Below, piece after piece: positions 1-10,571 of a stretch of DNA of 64,000 nucleotides. The notes beneath the pieces were generated by a model, which made no database searches, had not been told where the DNA came from, and was given only the letters and a program-made list of their open reading frames with translations. The position numbers were made by a program, and so were the translations under genes. Every line of letters begins with the position of its first letter. Within the stretch, counting starts at the first letter, position 1. The stretch is taken from contig ML996702.1 in assembly GCA_010356995.1 (NCBI GenBank), positions 726,680 to 790,679 of the forward strand, written 5' to 3'. This stretch comes from Trichodelitschia bisporula (Eukaryota; Ascomycota; Dothideomycetes; Phaeotrichales; Phaeotrichaceae).

Positions 1-861
1 CGGGTCATACAGCTCCCAGCACACGCGACGCAGGCTCGACGAGACAGCGAACAAAATCTCAGCGTCCGGGTGCCAGGCGTCGAAGAAGGAGCGCTCCGTT
101 GCACCGACCTTGAGTTGGCGGAGGATGATGCGGATGAGCCACATCATTTCCTCGGGGTTCATGGCGAGGTAGAAATGCTGGAAAATCGGGTACTGCTCGT
201 CCTCCTTGCTCACAAAACTCAGCCGATCGAGCATCTCGTTCACCTGCGCGATCGTCATACTCCCCACCTGCGTGCGGATCGGCCGCTTGGAAATAACCTC
301 GTAGCAGCGCAGCGCAAAGTCCCCCGCCGTCTTGCTAGCGTTGCCGCCGGGGACGCGCCAGTTCATCAGCGCGTGCGCATCCTCGCTCGTCTTGTTAATC
401 CCCAGGACGCGGACGAGCAGCTTCCCGATCGTCTTTTCTTTCATGCCGTACATGGCGCGATCACGGTCCTTCTCGGGGATAATGAGTCGAAAGGCGGGGT
501 AGATATCCGGGCCGACCTGCTGGCGCCAGCGGGAGATGAACCGGTCGATAATGCTTCGCTTTGCTTCATGGGGCGTTTGGTTGGCCCGTCCGTGCGGGCC
601 TTGTTTACGGCGAGCGACGACGGGCCCTGGGGCTTTTTTGCGGTTTTCATTAAGGGGGTTGAAGAGCGTGGTGAAGAGCTCGTGGAAGGGGAGGGTTTTG
701 TGGGAGTTGTGCGGGCGGTTGGGGTATCTACTTCGTTAGCTATGGAGGGATTGAGGTGGTTATGCAAACTTTTTGTCTAAATCGGCCTGCATCTCCGCCT
801 CGCCGTACTGAATCCGCTCCTCCTCCACAGCCTCCGCATCCTGCATCGTGACGTCCGGCAT
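1..861 (-). CDS. LIG4: DNA ligase IV (5' part, runs off the left edge)
   Basis: ATP-dependent DNA ligase that seals double-strand breaks in non-homologous end joining, acting in the nucleus with its XRCC4/Lif1 partner. The exons I read are 861-770 and 727-1, separated by a 42-nt intron with a GCTAAC branch site. The N-terminus is acidic and joins to KKYPNRPHNS across the splice. It is followed by the N-terminal DNA-binding domain of the family, including RSIIDRFISRWRQQVGPDIY, GMKEKTIGKLLVRVLGINK, the GDFALRCYEVISKRP segment and MMWLIRIILRQLKVGATE. These match ascomycete LIG4 as I know it. Only about 275 residues are present; the nucleotidyltransferase and BRCT domains lie outside the window. 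The ATG at 861 was chosen because the first exon then starts with the usual short acidic leader; an in-frame ATG at 951 is possible. The gene is divergent from the IF-3 gene, with 196 bp between the starts. Confidence 0.93.
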
Positions 862-1057
862 GGCTGCGATGCTGGTGGTGGGGTTGTAAATAACACGTTC
901 CCCGCATCTCAGGTCAAAGTGGCGCCTAATCGCGTCCGCGCGCGAGCACATGACATTCCCACCCTAAGCGCACAGACATCATCAAGCTTTCCGGAAGCTC
1001 GACTTCAACACCAAAAGCTCCCACGTCTGGTATCTCCACCCCACATCTCCTCCCAAA

Positions 1058-1902
1058 ATGCCCCCCTTCACCCCGCGCCTCGCCCTCTTCCGCGTCTTCA
1101 TCCTCCCCCTCCTCCCCCCCTCCCCACCCTCCCTAACCCTCCACCGCTCCGCAAGCAAATACGCCGAAAAACTCGCGCGCCGCGCCGCAGAGGGGCAATT
1201 ACCGTATGCCCCTTCCCCCCCTCAATTCCCACTACTGACGTCTGTAGATCCAAGCTCCGGCCCCCGCCGACGCTCAAGACCGCCAATGCTCCCCGGTTTC
1301 CGCGCGATGAAGAGATTCATTCCGTGTATATTGGGCTCGTGGATAGGCAAGGCGAGTACCACGACTCGGTCCGACTGCGGGATGTACTCCGCGGACTGGA
1401 CCGGGTGAGCGAGCATTTAGTCATGGTCCAGGAGCCCGAGCCAGGCACCATGGACCTGCCCACCTGCCGCATCTACACCAAAACCGAGTTGCGCGAGAAG
1501 GAGCTAGGCCGTCTGGAAGCGGCAAAACGGCAAGCCAAGACGCAGCGCTCAGGCAAGAAAATCGAATTCGGGTGGGCGATTGCGCCCGCCGATCTAGAAA
1601 TGCGGATTAGGCAGTTTATTGGGTTTCTGAAGGAGGGGCGGAAGGTGGAGGTGCTGCTGGCGCGGAAGAGGGGGGCGCGGAGGGTGGATTTGGAGGAATG
1701 TGAGGGGTTGATTGGGAGGTTGAGGGGGGAGGCGAGGGGGGCGGGGGCGAGGGAGGAGAAGAATCCGGATGGGAAGTTGGGGGTGCATTATTTGATGTTT
1801 TTTGAGGGGAGGGAGGCGAAGGAGGAGAAGGGGAGGGGTAAAGAGGCGATGGTCGGGGAGGATGCTGATTCGGTGAAGCAAGAGTTGCCTCCGGCTATAT
1901 AG
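1058..1902 (+). CDS. Mitochondrial translation initiation factor IF-3-like protein
   Basis: Binds the small mitochondrial ribosomal subunit and helps select the initiator tRNA and start codon. Exons 1058-1203 and 1248-1902 give about 266 residues. The 44-nt intron (GTATGC...CTGTAG) restores the frame and yields LPSKLRPPPTLKTANAPRF. The N-terminus (MPPFTPRLALFRVFILPLL, then RSASKYAEKLARR) is basic and hydrophobic like a mitochondrial presequence. The core resembles the IF-3 fold: the segment from EEIHSVYIGLVD through LRDVLRGLD and HLVMVQEPEPG, then the C-terminal domain with KKIEFGWAIAPADLEMRIRQ and a basic GRKVEVLLARKRGARR stretch. The tail is low-complexity and charged. The family is divergent between fungi (yeast Aim23 is the nearest named relative), so the family call is firmer than any orthology. 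It converges on the uL4m gene downstream. Confidence 0.8.
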
Positions 1903-2176
1903 GTACCCGTTGAACTTCGATGTGAAAACTCAATAGACCGCGCCACATCCCAAAGCGTATGGCAAAGCATCATGCTGCGTGCCGGTTCCATTCTTCCGTT
2001 TCTAAGGAATCCCCGGGAGAATATATGGGTCACTAATGGCAGTCGGGAATCAAGGGGAGTAACCGAGATACCATGACGAAGGAGATGCGATATTTCATCC
2101 CCTGCAGCTACCATATCATATGCGAGTGAAGTACAGTACTCATAACCACAATGTACATATATCTTCGTGTAGCCTT

Positions 2177-3232
2177 CTACGCCTTCGTCGGAGCATCGGT
2201 GGTGCCCATGATGTTCTCAGCATCAACAACCTCATCAGCAGTCTCATCGACAGCCTCAATAGCCCCATCAACAGCCTCATCCACCACCTGCTGCACCGCC
2301 TCCTGCACCCCCGCGGCCTTGCGCCTTACCAGCCTCCGCGGCACCTGCACATCGCTCTGATGTCTCCTCAGCAGCCAATTCAGCGCTTTCTCCTCAACAA
2401 CCACCCTCTTCATCTGCAGCAAATTCTTAACATCAACATCCTTCACCGTCACCGCCCGTCCATCCCTTCCCCCCTTCCTCCCATGCCGTCCCTTCTCCTT
2501 CCCACCCAGCACATCAAACAACGTATCCCGGCGCTCCATCGTAACAAACATACTCCGCCCCCCCTCATGCCCGAGCCCAATCCGCCCAAGCACCTTCCGC
2601 ACATACGCCTCGCGCACCTCCTTCTCCTCAACCGTCTCCATCTCCAGACTATCAACAACAACCAACTCCCCCCTCCGCCAGCGATAACTCAACGCCGTCC
2701 GCCACGCAAGATCATATATCTTCCTATTCAACCCCGTCGCAAAATCCCTCGGCTTGGGCCCAAACGCCACGCCTCCGCCCCGGAGCATAGGACTCTTCTT
2801 ATCCCCCAACCGCGCGCGGCCCGTCCCCTTTTGTGGCCTGATCTTGCGATTCGAACCGTGGACATCGCCGCGCCATTTTGTGGAAGCGGTGCCTTGGCGT
2901 GTAGCGTCGCCTTCGTAGATTACGGCGCGGTGCAGGATGTCCCGCCGGAGGGGGACGCGCAGGTGTGAGGCTGGGTAGGTGAGGAAGCGGAGGGGCTCGA
3001 GGGCGGGGAAGGCGTAGAGCGTGGTTAGGGCGGGGGAGGGGGCGAGATGTGCTGCTACGCGGGGGACGCGGAGGCCGGGGGCGGTGGGGATGCGGGATGC
3101 GAGGGGAGGGCGCGGGATACGCTGAGGGACGGTTGCGGGGGGTGTCGTGGTGGAGGTGGCGGTGGTGGTGAGGGCGCGCGCGGAGAGCTGGCGCTGTGGA
3201 TTAGCGGTGCAGACGGCTTGGGTGAGGAGCAT
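2177..3232 (-). CDS. YML6: Mitochondrial large-subunit ribosomal protein uL4m
   Basis: Structural protein of the mitochondrial large ribosomal subunit, lining the exit tunnel. It reads as a single exon of 351 residues from the ATG at 3232. The reading frame stays open further upstream, but the chosen start gives a typical presequence ([20 protein letters not shown] followed by a Thr-rich stretch). The L4 core is clear: [20 protein letters not shown], the Gly/Arg-rich loop with [20 protein letters not shown] and [16 protein letters not shown], then [20 protein letters not shown]. The C-terminus has a Lys/Arg-rich segment and ends in an Ala/Val/Asp/Glu repeat-like tail ([20 protein letters not shown]) that bacterial L4 lacks. 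It is divergent from the mL38 gene, with 249 bp between the starts. Confidence 0.92.
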   Translation of the reverse strand: MLLTQAVCTANPQRQLSARALTTTATSTTTPPATVPQRIPRPPLASRIPTAPGLRVPRVAAHLAPSPALTTLYAFPALEPLRFLTYPASHLRVPLRRDILHRAVIYEGDATRQGTASTKWRGDVHGSNRKIRPQKGTGRARLGDKKSPMLRGGGVAFGPKPRDFATGLNRKIYDLAWRTALSYRWRRGELVVVDSLEMETVEEKEVREAYVRKVLGRIGLGHEGGRSMFVTMERRDTLFDVLGGKEKGRHGRKGGRDGRAVTVKDVDVKNLLQMKRVVVEEKALNWLLRRHQSDVQVPRRLVRRKAAGVQEAVQQVVDEAVDGAIEAVDETADEVVDAENIMGTTDAPTKA

Positions 3233-3481
3233 ACCGAGACTGGCCTCGCACCGGCATTCCGCAGACACAGCGTAACAGAATCCCAAACGCGGGCTGGGGT
3301 TTTTAATCTCGCCATTGTGCCGCTGTGGTGGTGGTGTTGAACAGTCGTCGTTGAAGAACTGAGGTTGCAAATGCTTGGCCCATGCGGCTTCCGCGAAAAA
3401 AGTTTCAAGCCCGGTCCGCCGCGCCCGTCGACCGCACCTCAACACCACGACGGCGTCTATCACGCCTACCACCACAACACA

Positions 3482-4767
3482 ATGGCGGCCGTTCAGCGCA
3501 CACTCGGTGCGGGCTCGAGTCTAGCGCAAAGACCGGCGGCATTGCTCGTCTCTCGCGGATTTACGACGCTCCCGGCGCTGCACGCTGTCGCGCAGCAGCA
3601 GCAAAAGCCCCGGACACCAGCCGAGCTCCTCGATCCGAATCTCGTGTCCACGGTCAGCGAAGAACACCGGCTGATCAAGCACCAAAAGACCATGCCCATC
3701 GGCAGTCGCCGGCGGCGCGCGGCGCTGGGGTCTACGGCTAATATCCCGTTCGAGCAGTTGCCGTACCAGTGCTTCCAAGAAGCGCGGAAAGTCCTCGCTG
3801 CGGACAGGGAGGAGAAGCTCGTACAGATCCAGACGCAGCGGGAGCGGATTGCGCGGTTGGAGGCGCAGGACGAAGCGGTTAGTGGTGGGAAGGCGGAGAA
3901 GAGGAGGCGGCTTGATAGTATGCGGCGGCATTTGGAGGAGCTCAAGATCTGGGCGGATATCAATGATCCTATCGTCAAGAAGAAGTTTGAGGATGGCATG
4001 GGTGCGCTGTCTTGCTTTCTGTGTCTATGATCTGGGCTAATGGCGGCACAGGCGACATGAACAAACCCGTCTACCGCTTCCTGGCCAACCGCAAATGGCA
4101 CTCCTACAAGCGCCCCCTCCTCCTCCAGCGCCTAACCCAAATGAACGTCATACCCGACGTGATCCCGCATCTCGACCCCGTCATGGAAGTCACAGCTACC
4201 TTCGGGCGCCCGATCGTGCCAGGCGACTTCGTCGATTCGCGGCGTAGCGAGCACCCGCCCACGTTGCACGTGCAGCCCTTCACCGCGGGGTCGAAGCTAG
4301 TCACTATCGTCGTCGTCGACGCCGACGTCCCGGATCTGGAAAGGGATAGCTTCGGGTTCCGCTGCCATGCGATATATGCGAACGTCCCTGTTTCCCCGAC
4401 GCAGACGCGCATCGCGCTGCGCGAGGTCGAGAAGAGGGGAGAAGCGGGGCTAGCGTGGCTGCCGCCGTTTGCGCAGAAGGGCAGTCCGTATCACCGGCTC
4501 GCCGTCGTCGTGTTGGAGCAGCCGGAGGGCGTGACGCTGGATGTCGAGGCCCTGCGCGGCGTGCAGCGCGACGGGTTCATCCTGCGCAGTTTTGCGGATA
4601 AGCAGAAGCTAACCGCGGTTGGGGCGACCATGTTCCGTGCGGTGTGGGATGAGGGGACGGCGGGAGTGATGGCGCGGGCGGGGATTGAGGGGGCGGATGT
4701 GGAGTTGAAGCGGAAGAGGGTTGCGCCGTTGCCATATAAGAAGAAGGATGGGGCGCGGTATCGGTAG
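3482..4767 (+). CDS. MRPL35: Mitochondrial large-subunit ribosomal protein mL38 (PEBP-like)
   Basis: Component of the central protuberance of the mitochondrial large ribosomal subunit. Exons 3482-4001 and 4052-4767 encode 411 residues. The 50-nt intron splits a Gly codon in [20 protein letters not shown]. The order is a presequence ([20 protein letters not shown]), a Gln-rich linker, a helical region ([20 protein letters not shown]), and a PEBP-like C-terminal domain. That domain includes [51 protein letters not shown], and the [20 protein letters not shown] block, which is diagnostic for the mL38/MRPL35 family. The C-terminal tail is basic ([19 protein letters not shown]). The ATG sits in a favourable ACAATGG context. 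Confidence 0.93.
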
Positions 4768-4916
4768 TGATGGTGGTGGATGATAGAGGGTGGTTGTAGA
4801 CAGGGTGGGTTGTACATACGTCCTCTTCGGGCAGGCACGAAAACTCTTCACCTCATCGCTCGCAGCACTTGGAACTTCCACACTCACATCGTGCATATCA
4901 CAACCAAGAAGCAACA

Positions 4917-6485
4917 ATGGTCTCCCTCTCGCCCTTCCACCTCGCCGCCGCGCTCGCCATTTCCAAAGCAAAGCCACCAGACATCAGCATCAAAGGTGCG
5001 TACGCCCATCCACCTACACCGTCTTAACACCCGCAGACTTCCTCACCAAACTACGCGCCCACATCATTATCAGCACCAAACCCACCTCTTCCACCTCAAT
5101 GCCTCACTTGGATGTTGTGGGCTTCTGGCAGTCCATGTACGCAGAAGCGCAGGCCGAACTCGTCGCGCTGCGAATACGGGTCCTGCAGCTCGAGCGGGAG
5201 GCCGCCGAACGCCTCGAAGAACCGGAGCGCGAGTGGGAAGCCACCGCCGACCTCGTCCTAGGACCGGCTCCACCCGTCCAAGAGCCGCGAAAAGATAAGC
5301 GTAAGCCCGAAGAAGCAGAGAAGCCAAAGGCAGCGAAGCGTGCACGGGTCGACCTCGATGCCGAGGGCGACCTCGACGCCGAGGTCAAAGAAGAAGTTTA
5401 CACAAGCTTAGGCCAAACGGAACACGGTACGCAGCTTCTGCTTCGCGCACTCCTCTCGTCGCTGACAACCAGCCTCCCGATTTGTCGCGCACCTCTCCTT
5501 AATCGCACGGTACCTGGGCACGAACAACACTCTCGCCCTCGTGCCACACCTCGTGTACGCGTCCACAAATCTCGCACAGCACATCGACACCTTAGCTGGG
5601 AAAATTATCCCCGCCAAGGACGCTGCCATGCTCCCACCTCTCCTCCGTGCCGCAGCTCGCGTCTGGACCGCGCTGCTCACCGGGCTTAGCGCTCTGGCGG
5701 CGGGTACGACGGACGCGGAGAAACAAGCCCACGGCGCTGTGACGCACGCGTACTGTCAAGCATTTGACAGTATGCTTTCAACGCTCATGCGCAGCGCCGC
5801 CGCCCAAGCCGAGAAAGGGAGGAAGCACCCGCTCCCGTCGGCCCTGACGAGGCTCCTTCTCGCGCTGCTCGCGGCCCTCGATCCTGCCCCGTTGGCTGGC
5901 CACCCGGCGCTGTTTGAGGGCATATTGAGCTTGTTGCTCGCCCGTGTGGGCGATCAACTGTTCGTGCTGACTTTCGGGCACGCGCGTGGACGGAGCGTGG
6001 AGGAGGATATTGAGCTCGGGGCTGCGGCGGTGGGCGGGGACGAACCTGGCGCACCGACTGGCGAACCCAAGACTGGCGAGACTGCTGAGAAGTCTGTTGC
6101 GAATGCCAAAGCGCGCGCCTTGCTCCCTTTGCTGACACGCGCGCTCGTCCGTGCTGATGCCTTTCTGCTGCCCGTTGCTGACGGGTCGGATAGGAACGTA
6201 AAGCGCGGCAGAACGGGGAAGGTGCAGACGGGCCGGCTGAAGCAGAAGGGCAAGGGAGGACTGGCGACGGTGACGAGGGAGCGAGTGCAGAGGGCGCTTG
6301 TTGAGGCGGTGTTTGGGGAGGTGAATGGTTTCGGGGGCGGGCTTGGGGATGAGTTTGTGGAGCGGTTGAGAAGGCCGCCGGTTGTTACTTTGCCGGCTGG
6401 ACAGGCTGTGGAGGAGGATGGGGGTTTTTTGGGAGAGGTGTGGAGGTTGGTTGGATGGGAGTGTCTTGGGAGGGAGGAGTGGTGA
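4917..6485 (+). CDS. Uncharacterised fungal protein with coiled coil and nuclear localisation-like signal
   Basis: I do not recognise the family. Exons 4917-4995, 5037-5426 and 5473-6485 (introns of 41 and 46 nt) give 493 residues in one continuous frame. The short N-terminal exon (MVSLSPFHLAAALAISKAKP) leads into a segment with DFLTKLRAHIIISTKPTSS. A charged coiled coil follows at about residues 60-95 (QAELVALRIRVLQLEREAAE), then a basic, NLS-like stretch near residue 115-130 (KDKRKPEEAEKPKAAKRAR). The C-terminal half is helical and Leu/Ala-rich, with TRLLLALLAALDPAPLAGHP and FEGILSLLLARVGDQLFVLT, like an alpha-solenoid. It ends with LGEVWRLVGWECLGREEW. The two splice joins each bridge otherwise closed frames, which supports a real gene. 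No function is proposed. Confidence 0.7.
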
Positions 6486-6900
6486 GGGTGTGAGGTTGGA
6501 GATGGTGGTGTGGTTGTGGAATTTCTATCATCTTTCATTTGAAGGGTTTGATGACCGGTTGAGGCGGAGTTGCTGGCTTTCATGTCGGAAGTGATGGTCG
6601 TGATCGGGGCTATCATGGAGGTGCGGCACCGTTAGCGAACTAACCCCCTCTATATAATCGTGTTAACAGGGTGTTTAGAGGGTTTGACGTCTAAATGTTT
6701 ACTGAATTTATAATCGACTTTTTATATTTGCCTAGGCTAAGAGTAAAGTAAGTATGTCACCGTCAACAATCACGCATGCACAACCAAGATGTGGGTAAGA
6801 CGTAGATTGTGAGTGTGGCGGCTTGGCACAGCGCCAAGCCCTATACAAAACCGGTAATGGTGCGAGCCCGTGGAGCAGCAGAACCGGGTGTCATACCGTG

Positions 6901-7590
6901 ACAATTTCCGTTGCTCTGATACGTACTAGACGTAGAGATGATGGTGCACAGAGGTACGAAAAGAACAGAGTCTTGAGTTCTGTATCTGGTGAAGTAGATG
7001 AAGAGAAGAGAGCGCTAATGTAAGCTAAGCTACAATATATATCCTGCAATCGTTCCTTCCTCCATAATATGCTTAGCACAGGCACCTTCCTTTTCGCCCC
7101 TTTTCCCCACCCTCCACTTCCCCACACCCGGACCACAGTATCCTCTTCCAACTCAACTCTTCCATCACTACTTCATCAGCACCTCACCTTTTGTCCCTCT
7201 TTTGACCACTACATTACCGCACTGTCAAACGCTCCCCTTTCATCACTAGCTGTTGAAAGGGTAGTAATCAACCTACGTGGTACTCTATTCATATATATCT
7301 GGAGCGAAACCTGCAGCCAAACGAGAAGTGCAGGTGCGATTGAGAGGCTGACGCATTTCCTGTGGCTCGAGCACGGTTTGTAGAGGGGATTTTGTTGGTC
7401 ATAGCCGTCGTACAGCTTGTTCATCGACGTGTTGATGGAAAGCAAGCGAATGAAGGCCGGGGCAGTAAAAAGGCATTACACAATGCTTCAGTAAAAAAAC
7501 TTGAGACGCAATTTACCAGCGAGTCGGATAGACTCCATCATAAGGCTGGGAACGGCAAGGCTGATGTAGCGTGGACTGACGCGTGACTAC
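6901..7590 (+). pseudogene. Decayed tandem copy of the C2H2 gene at 7958-8581
   Basis: This stretch is similar over most of its length to the next unit at about 7605-8830. Shared landmarks are the CAATTTCCGTTGCTCTGATA stretch (6901 and 7605), the CTAAGCTACAATA/CTAAGATACAATA block, the TTGAAAGGGT motif (7252 and 8031), CATTTCCTGTGGCTC near 7352 and 8547, and a common downstream tail around 7400-7590. The protein-coding core (about 440 bp, both zinc-binding segments) is missing here, and what remains is interrupted by stops. Several differences between the copies are G-to-A or C-to-T changes, as repeat-induced point mutation would leave. Confidence 0.6.
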
Positions 7591-7906
7591 GTAAAAGTGC
7601 GCCCTCAATTTCCGTTGCTCTGATACGTACTAGACGCAAAGATGATAGTGCATAGAAGGTACGAATAGAACACAGTCTTGAATTTGGTACTTTTTAAAGT
7701 AGAAGAAGAGAAGAGAACGTAAACGTAAGCTAAGATACAATAATCCGTATATGTCCCTCAATCGTTCCTTCCTTCATAATATGTTTGGTACACGCCATCT
7801 AAGGTTAATATCCCTATCATGAAAATCATAGTGAGCTGCTGCTCACCAACCTGCCTTCGGCCATCTCGCCATCCACCTGCCACTTCTAGCACACCGGCCA
7901 CAGTAT

Positions 7907-7935
7907 CCCTTCCCTTCCCTTCCCTTCCCTTCCCA
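7907..7935. repeat. Short (CCCTT)n tract
   Basis: About five tandem CCCTT units lie just upstream of the zinc-finger ORF that starts at 7958. This is a pyrimidine-rich promoter-type tract and a likely site of length polymorphism. Confidence 0.8.
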
Positions 7936-7957
7936 ACTCAGCTCTTCTAACTGAACT

Positions 7958-8581
7958 ATGAGCGTCACTCCTTTCGTCCCTCTTTCGACTTTCTCCGAAT
8001 TCCAGAAACGCCCTCTTTCATCACCGGCTGTTGAAAGGGTGGCCCGCAATCTCAATCCTCCTCGACGACCTCGCTTCTCCCACCCCTCAAATTCACGATG
8101 CCTAAATGAGACTGGTGCTATGACTGGTTCGATAATAACAACGAACTGCGCTACGTTAGTCCCGATGATGCCATTTGAATCAGGGACCGATATTCAAGGC
8201 TTACAGCATGACCTCATCCACATAGAAGCGACAGTCAAATGTCTTCGGTGCAACCGGATGTTCACGACCTACTTCGGCATGATGGTTCACCTTGAAAGCG
8301 GCTGCAACGGAGTGGACATTTACCACCTGAACCATACCGCGGCGGAATGCTATCAGTGGCGCCACTACATGGATTCTGATTCTCGCGACCTAATCTTGGA
8401 GCAGGATTATGTTGCCCATCTCTATCCCTTCAACTGCCCTGAGTGCGTGAGGAGCTTTTCGAAACTGTCGGCCTTGTTTATGTATGTCTGGAGCTATGCC
8501 TGTGATCAAGAGGAAGATGAAGGTGCGATTGGAAAGCTGAAGCATTTCCTGTGGCTCAGGCACGAGGTGGAGTACTATTAA
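7958..8581 (+). CDS. Degenerate C2H2-type zinc-finger protein
   Basis: Single open frame of 207 residues in the accessory island. Two zinc-finger-like segments are visible. One is KCLRCNRMFTTYFGMMVHLE (C-x2-C-x12-H) followed by a Gly-Cys. The other is FNCPECVRSFSKLSALFMYV, where the His expected after LSALF is replaced by Tyr. Between them lies a spacer with NHTAAECYQWRHYMDSDS, and after them a KLKHFLWLRHE tail. This spacing recurs in the genes at 9019-9808 and about 10572-11640, defining a small local family related to the fungal C2H2 group with a HLESG.C motif. The first 70-90 residues do not resemble the N-terminal fingers of the 9019-9808 gene, so the protein may be N-terminally truncated or start later. 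Substrate or DNA target is unknown. Confidence 0.5.
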   Translation: MSVTPFVPLSTFSEFQKRPLSSPAVERVARNLNPPRRPRFSHPSNSRCLNETGAMTGSIITTNCATLVPMMPFESGTDIQGLQHDLIHIEATVKCLRCNRMFTTYFGMMVHLESGCNGVDIYHLNHTAAECYQWRHYMDSDSRDLILEQDYVAHLYPFNCPECVRSFSKLSALFMYVWSYACDQEEDEGAIGKLKHFLWLRHEVEYY

Positions 8582-9018
8582 TAGAGGAGGGTTTGTGGGG
8601 CATGGCCGTCGGGCATGGCCGTCGTGCAGCTTGTTCGTCGACGAGTTTACGGAAAGCAAGCGAATGATAGCAAGGGCAGTTGGAAGTCATTGCAGGTACG
8701 CTCTCACCCCGCGACAAAGTGATTCAGAAGAGACAATGTAAATATAATTTACGCGCGATTCAGAGTCGCTCAATCATAAGGCTGAGCTGCAAGGCTGATA
8801 TAGCCCTGGACTAGCACGTGACTACACGATCTTGCGCACTCCATGTCGACTGCTCCACCATTGTCCACTTCCGTTTGCTCCTTTGGGTATTCTGGTCATC
8901 TAATCCTTTCATTGCCATCAGCTAGCTGCTAGCCTCCCTGCTCGAAATTTCAACGCCATGTCCTCGCTTGACCCAGCAAAATTTTCAGTCCACAAAGCAT
9001 CCGCACCCATCCCCGCCT
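8582..9018. other. Intergenic, tail of the duplicated unit
   Basis: The first part (to about 8830) is the homologous tail of the tandem duplication, including a direct repeat of GGCATGGCCGTCG at 8598 and 8611. Nothing coding is visible in the rest. Confidence 0.5.
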
Positions 9019-9808
9019 CTAATACCTCCCCTCCATCCACGTAACCAGCGCCCTTATGACGTCGCCCTCCATTCCAACCCCACAACCCCCCTCCACATGC
9101 TCAAACAACTCGCTGATCCACGCAAACCACATGAAGCACTCCGGGCACCGGAACGGTTTCTCAGCCCCTACGTTGCGGCCCAGGAGTAGGTCTTCGCGGA
9201 GTGGGGCGTGCAGGAAAGTGCAGTAGTGGTTGCAGATGGCAGCATCGCGATTCAGGGTTCGGAATGTGCATCCGGAAGTGCACAATCCGGACTCCAGGTG
9301 GTGGAGCATGGAGCTATGGGTGGGGTAGGCCTGGGGGCAGCCAAAACAGATGACGGGGCCGGCGGCGTGGGCTGCTTCGTGCTGGAGGGGTTAGATGGAT
9401 ACGAGATGGGGGGGTGGAAGGACTTACTTCGCGCAGCGCGGCCGGCGAGTCACAGTGCCGGTCGCAGCACTGGCAGACATTGAAGGCTATGAGGTGCGAG
9501 TCCCAGTCTTGGGGGAGGTGGAGCGTCGGGCCCAGGGGGCATCGGTGGCATATCCGCATATGACCTGTCAATTGGACATGGAGGCTGAGGGCGCGGGCTG
9601 ACGGGAAGTCCCGCTCGCAGGCGAGGCAGGGATTGTGGGCGGGGGAGTCGTGGATGTGTTGAAGCAGTTGAAAGAGGAGAGAAAATGAGCGGGCGCAGCG
9701 CTCGCAATCGTGAGACTGCATGGTGGTGGATTGATGCATGGTGTCGGGATGGCGGGGGCGGCGGGGGAGGGAAGTGGGATTGACGAGAGAGGGATCGGCA
9801 AGCGACAT
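9019..9808 (-). CDS. Multi-C2H2 zinc-finger protein
   Basis: Exons 9808-9428 and 9381-9019 (46-nt intron, GTAAGT...CTCCAG) encode 247 residues. Successive zinc-binding pairs are visible. They are HDCERCARSFSLLFQLLQHI, NPCLACERDFPSARALSLHV, RICHRCPLGPTLHLPQDWDSH, and CQCCDRHCDSPAALRE, which joins across the splice to HEAAHAAGPVICFGCPQAYP. They are followed by HHLESGLC and a final FRCPECFMWFAWISELFEHV pair. The splice restores a continuous series of fingers, and the same intron position is found in the pseudogene at about 10572-11640, which supports both models. The order resembles the fungal C2H2 family with a HLESG.C motif. It is probably nuclear; target unknown. It is the only copy in the local family with all its zinc ligands apparently intact. 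Confidence 0.7.
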
Positions 9809-10571
9809 GGCGAAAGAAAGTGTCGGGCGGAATGGAGTTGATGAGAAGAAGTGAGAAGGGGGTTGCAGTTCAGATCGATCACTTTCGACGACCCGGAGTG
9901 GCGTTTGTACGGTCGAGGTGATCGCGGGGTCACGGGACTGCGCGTCTTGCGGGAGATGGCGAGGCTTGGGGATTGGATTGGGGAAGGACGCGGGAATTGG
10001 CGTAGGCGAAGCTCAGCTGGAGATTTGTGGTGATGTCTTGAGTGTGCAATGGGACTGAAAAGGTTGGTGTAGGTGGTGGTGGACGTCTGGAAAATGTTGC
10101 TAGTCCCGATATCAACTAACGGGAAGGAGCGACAACGGGCTCTCTTCGACCGCCAACATCAGCCCATTTACCTAGAGGAAAGCTGCCTACAATTGCAACT
10201 GGACAGTACAACGAGAACAAAGATTCTTACGAAGACCACAACGCCTATAAACGACAGACGCCTACCCGATTCTTGACCAGAATATCCCAGCAAAGGAGAG
10301 AATGGAACTTCATCAATCGCAACCCGCCCAGTCAAAAATGCCGGCCGTCAAAGCTGGTATGCAAGCCGAAATGGAACGACAAACACCTGAAAGAAAGAGA
10401 TGATGAACGGCTTCAGGTCCGAAGCCGAAAACTCTAGCGTCGGCTAGCTCCACAGGTTCGACCATCGATGAGGCCCTCGACGGGTGCCCGGGCCGTAAGT
10501 CTCAAACTCCATTGTCGAAACGGCACACTCATAGTTCATCGCTATCCTTATACCCATCGACATACCCGGCG
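9809..10571. other. Intergenic between zinc-finger members
   Basis: I see no convincing coding frame on either strand from 9809 to about 10530. The right-hand end (10530-10571) belongs to the Gly-Tyr-rich tandem repeat described with the pseudogene. Confidence 0.5.

Noticed and set aside
70-780. Plus-strand open frame of 236 codons
   Set aside because: Antisense shadow of LIG4, whose minus-strand translation matches the family through the whole interval.
2120-2968. Plus-strand open frame of 282 codons, Pro/His/Leu-rich
   Set aside because: Shadow of the uL4m gene; composition is that of a GC-biased antisense frame.
2177-3475. uL4m frame extended to 3475
   Set aside because: The extra N-terminal residues are not presequence-like and would leave almost no room for the promoter of the divergent mL38 gene.
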